Shown one piece after another: positions 47,256-56,677 of a DNA stretch of 64,000 bases. The translations under genes were made by a program, and so were the position numbers. The stretch's first letter is position 1. The number at the start of each line of letters is the position of its first letter. Under the pieces are notes generated by a model. The model worked only from the letters and a program-made list of their open reading frames with translations, had not been told where the DNA came from and did no database searches. Where the stretch lies: positions 312,501 through 376,500 of the forward strand of contig BSBK01008428.1 in assembly GCA_027943335.1 (NCBI GenBank). The letters are read 5' to 3'. This DNA is from Chamaecyparis obtusa. Taxonomy: Eukaryota > Streptophyta > Pinopsida > Cupressales > Cupressaceae.

Positions 47256-49545
47256 TTGATCCATGTTTCAAATCAAAACTAATGTTTCATATTAAAACAA
47301 TCAAACTTATGGATTTAATCTATTGTTTTTAAAATATAATTTTCCATGGTTGACAAATTTAACAAGAAAAGTAGTTTGAAATGCAAGAAAACTTGTTTTG
47401 CATCACTAAAGACTATTTTTCTAAGTTTTTACTGGTAAATAGCCTGAAATACATGGATGGTCTAGGTTGGAACAAGACAAACATGCACATGCTTGGAAAA
47501 GTTGATGTTGTCTTTTAGATTTCAAATGCAATTGGTTTCATGTAATTTTGTTAAGTTTTGAGCAAGATATGATAAAAATACCATTGGCTGCCCTGAAAGT
47601 TTGTTTTTTCTAAAAGTTACAGTCTGAAAATAGGCATGGTACAGCTCTATATAGTCTGGTACAAACCTAAACATGATTGATAACGTTGATATTGTCTTTT
47701 ACCTTTCAAAGATAGTTGGTTTCATGAAATTTCATTGGATTTTGATTAAGTTATGGTATTTTTCATGTTGACTATCCTGACTCTAACTAGGATTTCTAGC
47801 GAGAGTAATAAATTCATAACTAGAGTTTCCACAGTTGAAAATTGATGAAACTTTGTGGTAACCTCTACCCCATTGCTGTCAACTTTCCCTCCAAAGGAGG
47901 AGTCTTGGTATGTTGATTTGTGCAAGTTATTTAAGACTGATAGTCTCATTTTGTAGAATGACTATTACAAAACTCTTAGTTGAAGGAGGGCTTGATAAAA
48001 TAATGCATTGTTTGAGTTGTTTGATGTAATGATGCCCTGTAGACTATCAAAATGCATGGTGAGAGGTCTTAAGAAGCCCAAGGTTTTATTCCCTTCATTG
48101 AATTTGATTATTGTATATCTAACAGGGCCTAGAGACAATGTGCCTAGTTTGTGAACCTAGAAGGTATCTAGAATGAATTGATTAGGTTGAAGCACTCCTT
48201 CCTTTGCATTATTATTGGTATTAGAGCCAATATAAACACTTAAGATCATGCTAGGATAATCATGTAAATAGTAAAACTACTCTACAGCAGTTCATTTCAT
48301 GTTGACATTTAATACATATTACTCCACCTTTATCACATAATATGTTCAATGTTTCTTTTGATATTATATTCACGTGTTCAGCTATGCTTGAAGTTATTAC
48401 TGATTGCACCAATTCAACTCATGGTGTTATCCATCAGTTTGATTCCTGATTTTGTTCACAATGATATTTTTGTAGTGATTGTCAATTCCTAAATTTATTG
48501 AGTTTTTATCCTGGTTAAGCTAATTTCCTAGCCATAAAATCTCTAGTTTATACAAATCTTGTGGATGTAGCTTGGAAAAATTATTTACTTTTTCTTAGTA
48601 ACCAGATTTGTCACCATAAATCATAGTAGTTGCAAGATCAATGCTAGACCTGCTAATGAATTTGGTGACAATTTAGGAGAACAAGCATTATCTTGGGTTT
48701 CTTATAGTTATCATTATAACCTTCATTTATTGCTTGCTATGATCCCTTTTCTATTTTACTTTGTACTATGTGAATTTTGTTGCATGTATAATCTATAATT
48801 ATATGAACCTGGACTGTGTGCTAAAATTAGCTGGTTTGACTCAAAGATAGACAAGATAAGTGATAAAGGAAATTTCAATTTTTTTAGACCTATTTAAACT
48901 TTATATGAATACATAAAAGTTCATTTAAGGAGAGAATTATACAACACCAGCATTCAAGTTTCACTTCTAAGTTATAGCTACTCTTGTTACCAGAGTTCAC
49001 TTCATTTTAGTTGTTAGGTGTTGAGGTTGTTACTGGGTCTTGTAGGTTTCTTATTTGCTCAATATTTTAAGTTTTTTCATTATTTTCTTGTCCATATTTT
49101 TCTTATTTTGTTTGAATTGGTAGAGTTGTATGGTGAATCATCGAGTTCTTTTACTTTTGATATTTGCAGTCTTGTTCTAAAAGTTTACTAGGATGTTGGT
49201 TAATTCCAATAGGCGTGCATATTGAGGTCTTCCCTCAGCCATAATGAGCTTGGGAATTGGCCAAGCCCTTTGCCATAATAAGCCATCTTTTCTTGTATTA
49301 AAGATCATATATTAAAAATTATAAATTTCAACCATATGTAACTATTGTATCATCCTAAAAGATAGTATATGACCATGCATGATCAACATTGTTACTTTGC
49401 TATCCTAAATACCATTACAAAATAGGGATAGGGATAGTGTCCCCTACCACATGTAAGCTTCCAACAACATGGGAGGTTGACTTAGGGTCATCCACTACAG
49501 TCATGTGAACCTTGCGAGGTCCATCAGTTCTTCCAGCAAGATCAT
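47256..49545. other. AT-rich interior of PIF/Harbinger, no gene seen
   Basis: Unassigned sequence. No long frame or transposon signature was recognised. It may be 3' flank of the Myb-like gene plus captured DNA. Confidence 0.4.
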
Positions 49546-49651
49546 GGTGAAGGCTGATGTATTGGAGAAGGCTAATATAATGGACAAATATATCAATCCT
49601 TTGATATATTTGTCCATTATATCAGCCTTCTCCAATACATCAACCTTCTCC
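49546..49651. repeat. 51-bp inverted repeat with 4-nt loop
   Basis: Arms 49546-49596 and 49601-49651 match at about 48 of 51 positions around the loop TCCT. A third, partial copy (ATGATATATTTGTCCATTATAT) follows at 49651-49673. Confidence 0.88.
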
Positions 49652-49680
49652 ATGATATATTTGTCCATTATATTGACATG

Positions 49681-50208
49681 ATTACTTTCTTGATTGATTG
49701 GTTTGACCCATAAATTACAGACTTGGGAGTTTGAGGAATTGTTCACTGTTTAAGGCTTATGGTTGAACATAATTTCTGCTATTTTTGAGTGCAAGGCTGA
49801 TTCACTAGTTTAAGAATGAACAATCTTAAACTAGTGAATCACCCTTGCACTCAACCTGATTCACTGTGAGATGTCCTCATCTGTGACAAGGATAGTCACG
49901 AATGAGGACAGTCATTGTGAAGACAATAAGATAATGTACAGTTAGTGTAACATGGATCAGTACCAATACCAATACTTCAATACCAAATGAGGAGGAGTGG
50001 CAATGAGCCCATATTTGCATGGTTCAATACCAATACATTCAAGTGGCAATTACACAAGGGACAGTCACTGTGAGATGTCCTCATTTGGTATTGGTACTGA
50101 TCCATGTTACACTGACTGTACATTATCATGTTGTCTTAAATAATGAACAATCCCTCAAACTCCCAAGTCTGTAATTTGTGGGTCAAACCAATCAATCAAG
50201 AAAGTAAT
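49681..50208. repeat. Nested palindrome (foldback region)
   Basis: Outer arms 49681-49745 and 50145-50208 are inverted copies of about 65 bp with about three differences. Inner arms 49919-49993 and 50076-50140 share GATAATGTACAG, GTAACATGGATCAGTACCAA and AAATGAGGA. A perfect 17-bp hairpin (GATTCACTAGTTTAAGA) lies at 49799-49840. Any transcript would fold into long double-stranded RNA. Confidence 0.85.
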
Positions 50209-50214
50209 CTTTTG

Positions 50215-50400
50215 TCTAGAATACCTTCTTGCAAGAAAAAGTTGGATGGATCACTTCAACCTCAACATCCATGTTTCACACTTCTTTTGACAGCTCTAAA
50301 TATGTCATAATGCAATGTTGATAACATGACAATATTAAATATAACATGAGAACATTAAATATAACATGACAACACTACAATATATCATAACTAATTATGG
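50215..50400 (-). repeat. Inverted copy of the 5' end of the Myb-like gene
   Basis: Its reverse complement matches 46000-46295 in order: TTATATTTAATGTTCTCATG, TTATGACATATTTAG, GCTGTCAAA.GAAGTG, ACATGGATG.TGAGGTTGAA and AAGAAGGTATTCT. The copy lacks some internal segments. It lies about 3.9 kb downstream of the original. Confidence 0.8.
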
Positions 50401-50633
50401 TTGAATCAACCTTGCCACTTTTTGTTTTTCTCAATGAATTTTGTTTAATTTTTGGATTGTTGTAGTTGATGAACTCTCAAGTATGAGTCTAATAGACTTT
50501 GTAAATGTAGAAAGTTGCATTATTTGTATTGTTCTGATATGATTATATGTATTATTTTTATTGCATTATATGTTAGAATATTTATGTAATAAATGTAGTA
50601 AAGATGGTGCAGTGCATTATTGATATAGGCTCG

Positions 50634-50972
50634 ATGGCTCTTGTGAATGTGCCAAACTGTCAATGTGGTGGTGGACGGTGCGTTATGAAGACTTCACAGA
50701 CACCAAACAACCTTGGATGACAATTTTGGTGCTGCCCAAATAGAAAAAAGGTTGCTAATGTGTATATATTCAATGTTTGTAATGTAAATATTATTCATTA
50801 TATTATAAGAACTAATGTGGATTGGGCATCACTAGGAAATAATGGCTATAGATATTTTAGTTGGGTCGATGACAACTCATCTGTACCTATCCACCCATCT
50901 CCACTTATTTGCAATGAAGGATTTGAGTGTAAAACATGTCAGACTAGGGAAAATGAAATTATATTTTTATGA
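50634..50972 (+). pseudogene. GRF-type zinc-finger fragment, two exons
   Basis: ATG at 50634 reads NCQCGGGRCVMKTSQTPNN, a TGA at 50718, then QFWCCPNRKK; a second exon from 50836 (after ACTAG) gives GYRYFSWVDD and ends at 50972. The CxC...TS.TP.N...F..C...YF.WVD order is that of the GRF zinc finger, a nucleic-acid-binding module found in small plant proteins. The TGA fits a CGA codon changed by C-to-T. The last metal-binding Cys is not evident and the splice donor is weak. Inside PIF/Harbinger it may be a captured host fragment or a standing cargo gene. Confidence 0.55.
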
Positions 50973-51357
50973 TGCCTTCTCTATATTGTAATTGCATATG
51001 TTTGTTTTGACCATATGCGGAGATGAGCTCAGGAATTAGCCAGTTTAGTATTTCCATATTGTAACTAGTATTTTTATATGGATTGGCGTAACTTCTCTTT
51101 GTGCCAAGTTCACATATATATGGTTTCCATTTTTTTTTACAATAATTCTTCATGTTTATGGCTCGGGTGAGCCCCAATCTGCTATCAGTCACATGATTTA
51201 TTAGTGTTTTCTTGGTTATTTCTTTGTAGAATTCTAACCCAGGTGTGTAGAGAAATTTTGAGGTTAACAGAGATATATCATGTACAAACTCATTTAATTG
51301 GTCATGTTTTGATCTTGACAAGCGTGGATCATTCAGGTAAGAATCAACGGAGATCAT
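50959..51357 (-). CDS. Hypothetical 132-codon frame inside PIF/Harbinger
   Basis: An open frame on the opposite strand, ending where the GRF fragment ends. It reads as normal mixed protein sequence (HDQLNEFVHDISLLTSKFLY, CKKKWKPYICELGTKR), not low complexity. No family was recognised and no start context supports it. Chance or a captured fragment are both possible. Confidence 0.3.
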   Translation of the reverse strand: MISVDSYLNDPRLSRSKHDQLNEFVHDISLLTSKFLYTPGLEFYKEITKKTLINHVTDSRLGLTRAINMKNYCKKKWKPYICELGTKRSYANPYKNTSYNMEILNWLIPELISAYGQNKHMQLQYREGIIKI

Positions 51358-51540
51358 AGAAGGTAATAATAATTAATAATATTTTTCTTTTAAACTCATA
51401 CAAAAGTTAGGAGCTAAATGTACTTCATTGGTGTACTAACAAAAGCACAAAGTAGTCGTATGCTCTATGTATGTAGTTTCCACAGACAAAAACATGGGTT
51501 CATGCATGAGAGAGCATCAAAGACTCATCAGATTATAACA

Positions 51541-51668
51541 TTGTATCTACATTATGTAAATGAGGAATGCCTCATTCAAGTTGTAATTTCATATCTGCAT
51601 TATGTAATGAGGAATGCCTCATTCAAGTTGTAATTTCATATCTGCTAATGAGGAATGCCTCATCCAAA
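51541..51668. repeat. About 47-bp tandem repeat with internal hairpins
   Basis: Three units each contain ATGAGGAATGCCTCAT, a palindrome. Spacing is about 47 bp, then 40 bp in the last, shortened unit. Confidence 0.85.
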
Positions 51669-51689
51669 TTGTAATCTTATGTTTTGGGG

Positions 51690-51784
51690 ATAGACCAGAG
51701 GTTTTCTCCACCTGGCTCTTTCCTACCGGTGCTCCTATTGAGCCGGGTTGGCAACATTTTGAAAAAAAATAAATAATAAAATGA
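51690..51784 (+). other. Retroposon-like 3' tail
   Basis: A short G/C-richer stretch with CTTTCCTACCGGTGCTCC and GAGCCGGGTTGGCAAC ends in an A-rich run. It resembles the 3' end of a non-LTR retroposon. The family was not identified. Confidence 0.3.
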
Positions 51785-51854
51785 ATGGCTTGTTTATAAT
51801 GATGACTTGTGTCTTTTGGAGTTTTTTATTTTATAAATTTGTATAGGATTTTTT

Positions 51855-52305
51855 TTTTTAAGTTATACAAAATGTTAAATTTTTTAAAAACTTATAAACA
51901 TATTTTTATTTCAAAAGATTATAAAATTAACCTTGATAGAAAAATAAAATAAATATTCAAAAATGCCATGTGAAAAATATAATTACATTTGAAAAAATTA
52001 AAAAGAAGTTATACAAAATGTTGAATTTTTTAACAACTTATAAACAAAATTTTATTTCAAAATATTATAAAATTAATTTTGATAGAAAAATAAAATAAAT
52101 ATTTAAAAATGCCTACAAAATTTGAAAAACATAATTACATTTGAAAATATCACAAAAAATCTATACAAAATGTTAAAATTTTAAAAAACTTATAAACATT
52201 ATTTTATTTCAAAATATTATAAAATTAACGTTGATAGAAAAATAAAATAAATATTCAAAAACGCCTAGAAAATGTGAAAAACAAATTAAATTCAACAATA
52301 AAATA
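51855..52305. repeat. About 150-bp subterminal tandem repeats of PIF/Harbinger
   Basis: Three units with CTTATAAAC at 51891, 52037 and 52189 share TATTATAAAATTAA and GATAGAAAAATAAAATAAAT. They sit next to the right end. Confidence 0.85.
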
Positions 52306-52500
52306 ATTAAATAAATTAAAACAAATTCTTATTCAGTGCATATTCCAATTCTGATTTGTTGCACCCAAACGTGGAAAATACATCTTCTCAGTCATCTTCC
52401 GAGTGCAACAAACGCTCCAACACATATTCCGGATATCATTTTGAGGATATGTATCTTCCAGAATGTAGCATATTCCAGAATTGACTATATCCAGTATTCT

Positions 52501-52524
52501 GTATGCCATGCACCAAACGGGCCC
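52501..52524 (-). repeat. Right terminal inverted repeat of PIF/Harbinger
   Basis: On the minus strand GGGCCCGTTTGGTGCATGG, then CATAC. The duplicated TAA follows at 52525. Confidence 0.9.
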
Positions 52525-52527
52525 TAA

Positions 52528-53460
52528 GGTAATGTGGGCAAAGCCACAAGGGTTTGAGAAGAATCAATAGGGGAATCAACAAGGAAATTTCAAATTCAAT
52601 AAATAAAAACCATCATCATTAACTCCAAAATCCTCAATCTGACATCGGATCATGTACAATGGTGCGGTCTATTTGACAAATGATGCAGTGAAAAATATCA
52701 AGAGAAGTTGATGGAGTGGTGGTTGACCACCTTTCTAGGGCAAGTGAGTATCAAACCCATAGGATACAACTTCTTCATTATAGATTATATCAATCGATTT
52801 ATCAAAAGGGAAATTATGTATGCAAAGACTCTTTTTTTTTAAGGATTTATTTTTTATTGTGTTGACTCAAAGACAATTAAAATAAAAATTCCTAGATGGA
52901 TCAAACTTTAAAAATTCCCTTATAAATATTGGGTGATGGAAGTTGTAGAAAATATTGGTAACAAATTTGGATTCTTCATAGGTGTAGAAGAAAGTATTTT
53001 TTGTAAAAAATAAAATGGGATTTCTACGATCTATGTCTACACAAACCATAATGTGAAATCTTTGCCCAATTTTGAGATTATTATAAAAAATAAAGTGTAG
53101 TGAATTTTTTTTTAAAAATCATTTCATGATAACCTGAGAGGTGGAAACCACATCCTAGGCCCATGCTTCCTTGCCAAGTACTCTAAGTATAAATATCATA
53201 ATAAAAAATATCTCTCATTTGTAAATGAGAACATTTTGGTAAGAAATTAGGACAATGGAAAAGGAATTTTGCATACTATAGTAATGGAAGCCAATAGGAA
53301 AATGAGAAATATTTTTGGCATGAGTTAGAATATAGAGGACGAAACCAATAATTATCAACAAAGGTAGTGGCTAGGGATAAAATAGATGGCTAGTTCTTAG
53401 AGAAGGAAATGCACAAAAAAGTTCTAGTAGTTATTAGGGCTAGTGAAGGAAAAAGGTGAA
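52528..53460 (+). pseudogene. LINE ORF1 remnant, copy 2
   Basis: Collinear with 36100-37008 of copy 1 (shared GAGTGGTGG, CAAACCCATAGGATAC, TATTGGGTGATGGAAG, CTACACAAACCATAATGTG). Then about 370 bp are missing and GGAAAAAGGTGAAATAGAAAATTAGG joins directly. Stops are frequent in all frames. Confidence 0.65.
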
Positions 53461-53699
53461 ATAGAAAATTAGGAGATTAATCTCCTATTCACAAGAAATG
53501 ATATTGACTCCATACAAATAGAGAAGTTAGGCATCCTCAAGATAGCCTCCAACAAAATCTACCTTTTCTTGGAATGGATTCATTCAAAAAAGTTAGAAGG
53601 AAACCATTATCAAAACTAAGTAACAAAAATGGGGAAGTTGAGGGGTAGCTCAAAATAAGGTCTCTTTTGGAAGCAAGGAAGGACATCCACCTTCCTAAG

Positions 53700-54410
53700 G
53701 AACCATGAGACTCCTATTTTGGAATGTTAGGGGCCTAAATTCCCCTAACTAGAGGCACTTGGTCGATTGAATGATAGGATTGACTAGGGTATAAATAGTT
53801 CTAATACAAAAATCTAAAATTATTAGAGGATAAATAGAGGCTTCCACCAAGAGTTATAGGAATTAGAAAGTTGAAGTAATGAAAATAGAAGAGGCTTTAG
53901 GATTCTTTCCAATCATATGGAATTTGGAGGTAGTTAACTTTGAGAGGCTTGAAGTTGGAATTGGTATAAATCAGAATTTATTTTCATCAATTCTTATTGT
54001 CATATTTATTGTCTAGAAAAGAAGAACCTTTAGGGAGACGTTGATATTTTTTTGGATTATTATCTCCATATGCTTAAAATAATTGGAGGATAATTTAGTG
54101 ATATTCTATGTACTCAAGATAAGAGAGGAGGTTTATCAAGAGTGCGTCAATCTCAAAAATATTTTAGAGAATGGGTTAATAGAAATAGCCTTCTTGAGAT
54201 TGACCTTGGAGAGGAAATTTTCACTTGGAACAACAAATGCCTTCTATCAAGTGGTTTTTTTATTGCAAAATATTTGAAAATAGGTGAATTATGAGAGACA
54301 GCCATGTTGGGAAATTGGAAAATAGTATTAATATGAGAAGTGGTTGGATCACCCCATTTTCATGCTATATTTATCTCATGGCCACTTTATTCACCACCCT
54401 TTGGTTGAAA
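53700..54410 (+). pseudogene. LINE ORF2 start and endonuclease, copy 2
   Basis: ATG at 53705 begins MRLLFWNVRGLNSP, the usual start of the plant L1 endonuclease. It continues with stops through MKIEEALGFFPIIWNLEVVNF (from 53879), the GDFN-like region at about 54085, and FREWVNRNSLLEIDLGEEIFTWNNK to about 54238. The downstream SDH region is altered. RT is absent. This copy retains the start that copy 1 lost. Confidence 0.72.
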
Positions 54411-54489
54411 AAATCATACTATGATTTATTTTTTCGCTACCAACTCATACATAGTTTGAATATTTATTAGTCATAATTTCACTAATAAT

Positions 54490-55203
54490 TTCTAAATGAA
54501 TGTGATAGGGAGGCTCTCCTGAGAACTACTCCTAGTTCTTAACCAAGTCTCTTCTAAGACTTCTTAGGGATTCTTCTCTTTTATAATCCTACCACTTTAG
54601 GAGGTCTCAATACTCTATCCTCCAACTTCCACTACCAATTCAAGATGCTTACACTTCCATACTTCCTTTTGAACTCTCCAAGGCGAGTTCATCTAACGAT
54701 ATTCTAGCCCTTTCACGATCACCTTGAAGGATTATAGGGCCTGTAAATTATTCAATTCATTCACAAAAAAACCATTCTTGTTAAATCAATGAAGTCATTT
54801 TCTCATCGTTTCCAAGATTCCCAATTTTTAGGCCTATTAGGCCTAATAGGTCTCTAGTAGCCCTATGTTCAGGGTTTTTGGGATTCAACACAAAAATATT
54901 ACACACAACCCTAGGAACTCATTGGTGATCTAGATAACCTTTTCAAAGACCCTAAAAAAAATTTTGGTGTTAATGTTCAAACTGTCTGTACACTTTCCAA
55001 ACCCTAACTGGCTCTTTTTGCAAGGAAACAAAGTAGGTTTCAATCTTTTTATTCCAAATCCACCCAAATGGATTCAAAAATCCTCTAACTTACAACCAAG
55101 GATCTAAATGAACCTATCTATCATCTCCAATCCATTTGATTCATTCATCTAATCTTGTCCTACAAGTTATAAGCCATTGTTCTCTTGCTTCCTAGTCGGG
55201 CTA
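54490..55203. other. Unassigned segment, unit 2
   Basis: A diverged copy of 38131-38813 with no recognised content. Confidence 0.4.
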
Positions 55204-56091
55204 TGGAAAAGCTCTCTTAGGGACAGAGTTTAAAATTTACAAACACCAATTAAAAACCCCTAAGAAAAAAGAAAACTATTGTAAAAAGACTCCATTTTCA
55301 TTCCCCCAAGGGCTAAGTGATTTGCACAATGGGAACTTGAGATGGATCCATTTTAACTATGTACACCTTGTCTAGTCTAGAGACTCGGAACTAGAAACAA
55401 GAATTTATTTACCTAAACAAACTAAAAAAACTCAAACCATTGTACGCAGAACAATAAAATGATGAATCCTAACTAACATAGAGAAAATATTTGCTAATTC
55501 AATCTGTTGAACTCAAATGGAAACCAAATTCAAGAACACAGTCAATGAACCTTAAACTGTCAAAATGCTTGGTATTTGAAATCATGCCAAAATGGTGCCA
55601 ACCTTCATACATTTTCAAAAGGACCTTAAATATGTCCATCCTCCATGTTTAAACCAATTTCGCCAACCCATAACTAGTTTAGGGAAATTTTTCTCCTTTC
55701 GCCCAAATATTATCATGCAACATTGAAAAGTTGCAAAAGTTGCTCTACCAACTTTTTGCATCTCTTACATTTTTGTCCATTACAATGAGGTGACAGAAAT
55801 CTATGGGTTCAAAATGACATATAGAAACTACCTAGACATTCCTATAACCAAAGTAAGATATTTGATGAACTCTTGGTGCCATTCTCCACACTATGCTTCT
55901 TTTGGCTTACATGGAAACTTTGGGCCAACACATAAATAGTTGTGCCAACTTGGACAAGGTAACATAACCAACTATGAATAGTCACCTATTGGACTCTCAA
56001 CTAGTCCTTATTCACACCTTAGCCCTTATAGGATCAAATAAGCCAAATTTTAAGGGTTGAAGTCACCTATCCCCTAGGTGTTGTTGCACCA
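55204..56091 (-). repeat. Chromovirus 3' LTR, copy C
   Basis: 888 bp, with the same ends as copies A and B. A purine tract (ATGTGAGGAGAA on the minus strand) follows on the right. Confidence 0.65.
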
Positions 56092-56677
56092 TTCTCCTCA
56101 CATGAAAAGAGATCAAATCACATTAGGTGACAAGAGTGCAAGATCAACTCCTAAATTCTTTAAATAACCTTCAGGTAACCAAGTATCTTCCACTTTTGGA
56201 ATATGTTTCCATTAGATCAGGCGTTCCATGTAATTCCTATGTGTACTCTTCTTGGAAATCCTTGAATCTAACACCTTCTTTGTTGTAGGCTTAGGTGGGG
56301 AAGGTAATTTCAATTCAATGACCATCTCTTCAATGTTAGAGCCATCCTTAATTTCCTCTAGAATGGGACCTTTGTAAGGTATTGGATCTACCACATTAAA
56401 AAAAGTAGACAAGATATGTCTTCTTCTATGTTTATCTTCTATGCATCATTTCCATATTTGGCCAATATCTTACATGGACCAATCTTTCTCATTTGTATTT
56501 TTTTAGGCACTCTTTTCTAAATTTTTTCTTTGCTCAAATGTACTAGTACCAAATCCCCCACTTCAAACTCCACATATCTATTATTTTCATCCATTCTAGC
56601 CATTATTTTCTTGGTATTCTCTATTAGAGTTTGTTTGACCTTCTCATGGATCCATTTCATGGATTGGTAAAGTCCTC
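56092..56677 (-). pseudogene. Chromovirus integrase C-terminus and chromodomain, copy C
   Basis: SMKWIHEKVKQTLIENTKKI and VGDLVLVHLSKE (56680-56517) are the integrase C-terminal part. MSTFFNVVDPIPYKGP and KVLDSRISKKSTHRNYMERL (56412-56212) lead into the chromodomain, which is broken by a TAA directly before WKHI. Cut at 56678 by an LTR-like insertion. Confidence 0.7.

Larger units (their letters stand above)
40821..52524 (+). mobile_element. PIF/Harbinger DNA transposon, 11.7 kb
   Basis: Both ends begin GGGCCCGTTTGGT and continue RCATGGMATA; the right end is inverted. The trinucleotide TAA flanks it at 40818-40820 and 52525-52527, the target duplication typical of this superfamily. Removing the element plus one TAA restores continuous LINE sequence seen in copies 1 and 3. 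Inside are a transposase and a Myb/SANT-like gene, both on the plus strand, as PIF/Harbinger elements carry. The length is well above the usual few kilobases because of extra repeats, a palindrome and a GRF-type gene fragment. Confidence 0.92.
40187..54480 (+). mobile_element. L1-type LINE, copy 2 (split by PIF/Harbinger)
   Basis: LINE sequence at 40187-40820 continues at 52525 after the transposon, joined through the duplicated TAA. It starts inside a leader monomer, so the far 5' leader seen in copy 3 is missing. It lacks about 370 bp of ORF1 that copy 1 has near 37008-37377, but keeps the ORF2 start. It ends near the same point as copy 1. Confidence 0.78.

Noticed and set aside
49546..49651. 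51-bp hairpin as a microRNA precursor
   Set aside because: The arms are nearly perfect with a 4-nt loop and a third copy follows, so it looks like duplicated inverted DNA rather than an evolved precursor; small RNA data would be needed.
51541..51668. Regularly spaced repeats resembling a small CRISPR array
   Set aside because: The units are contiguous tandem copies without spacers, in plant transposon DNA.
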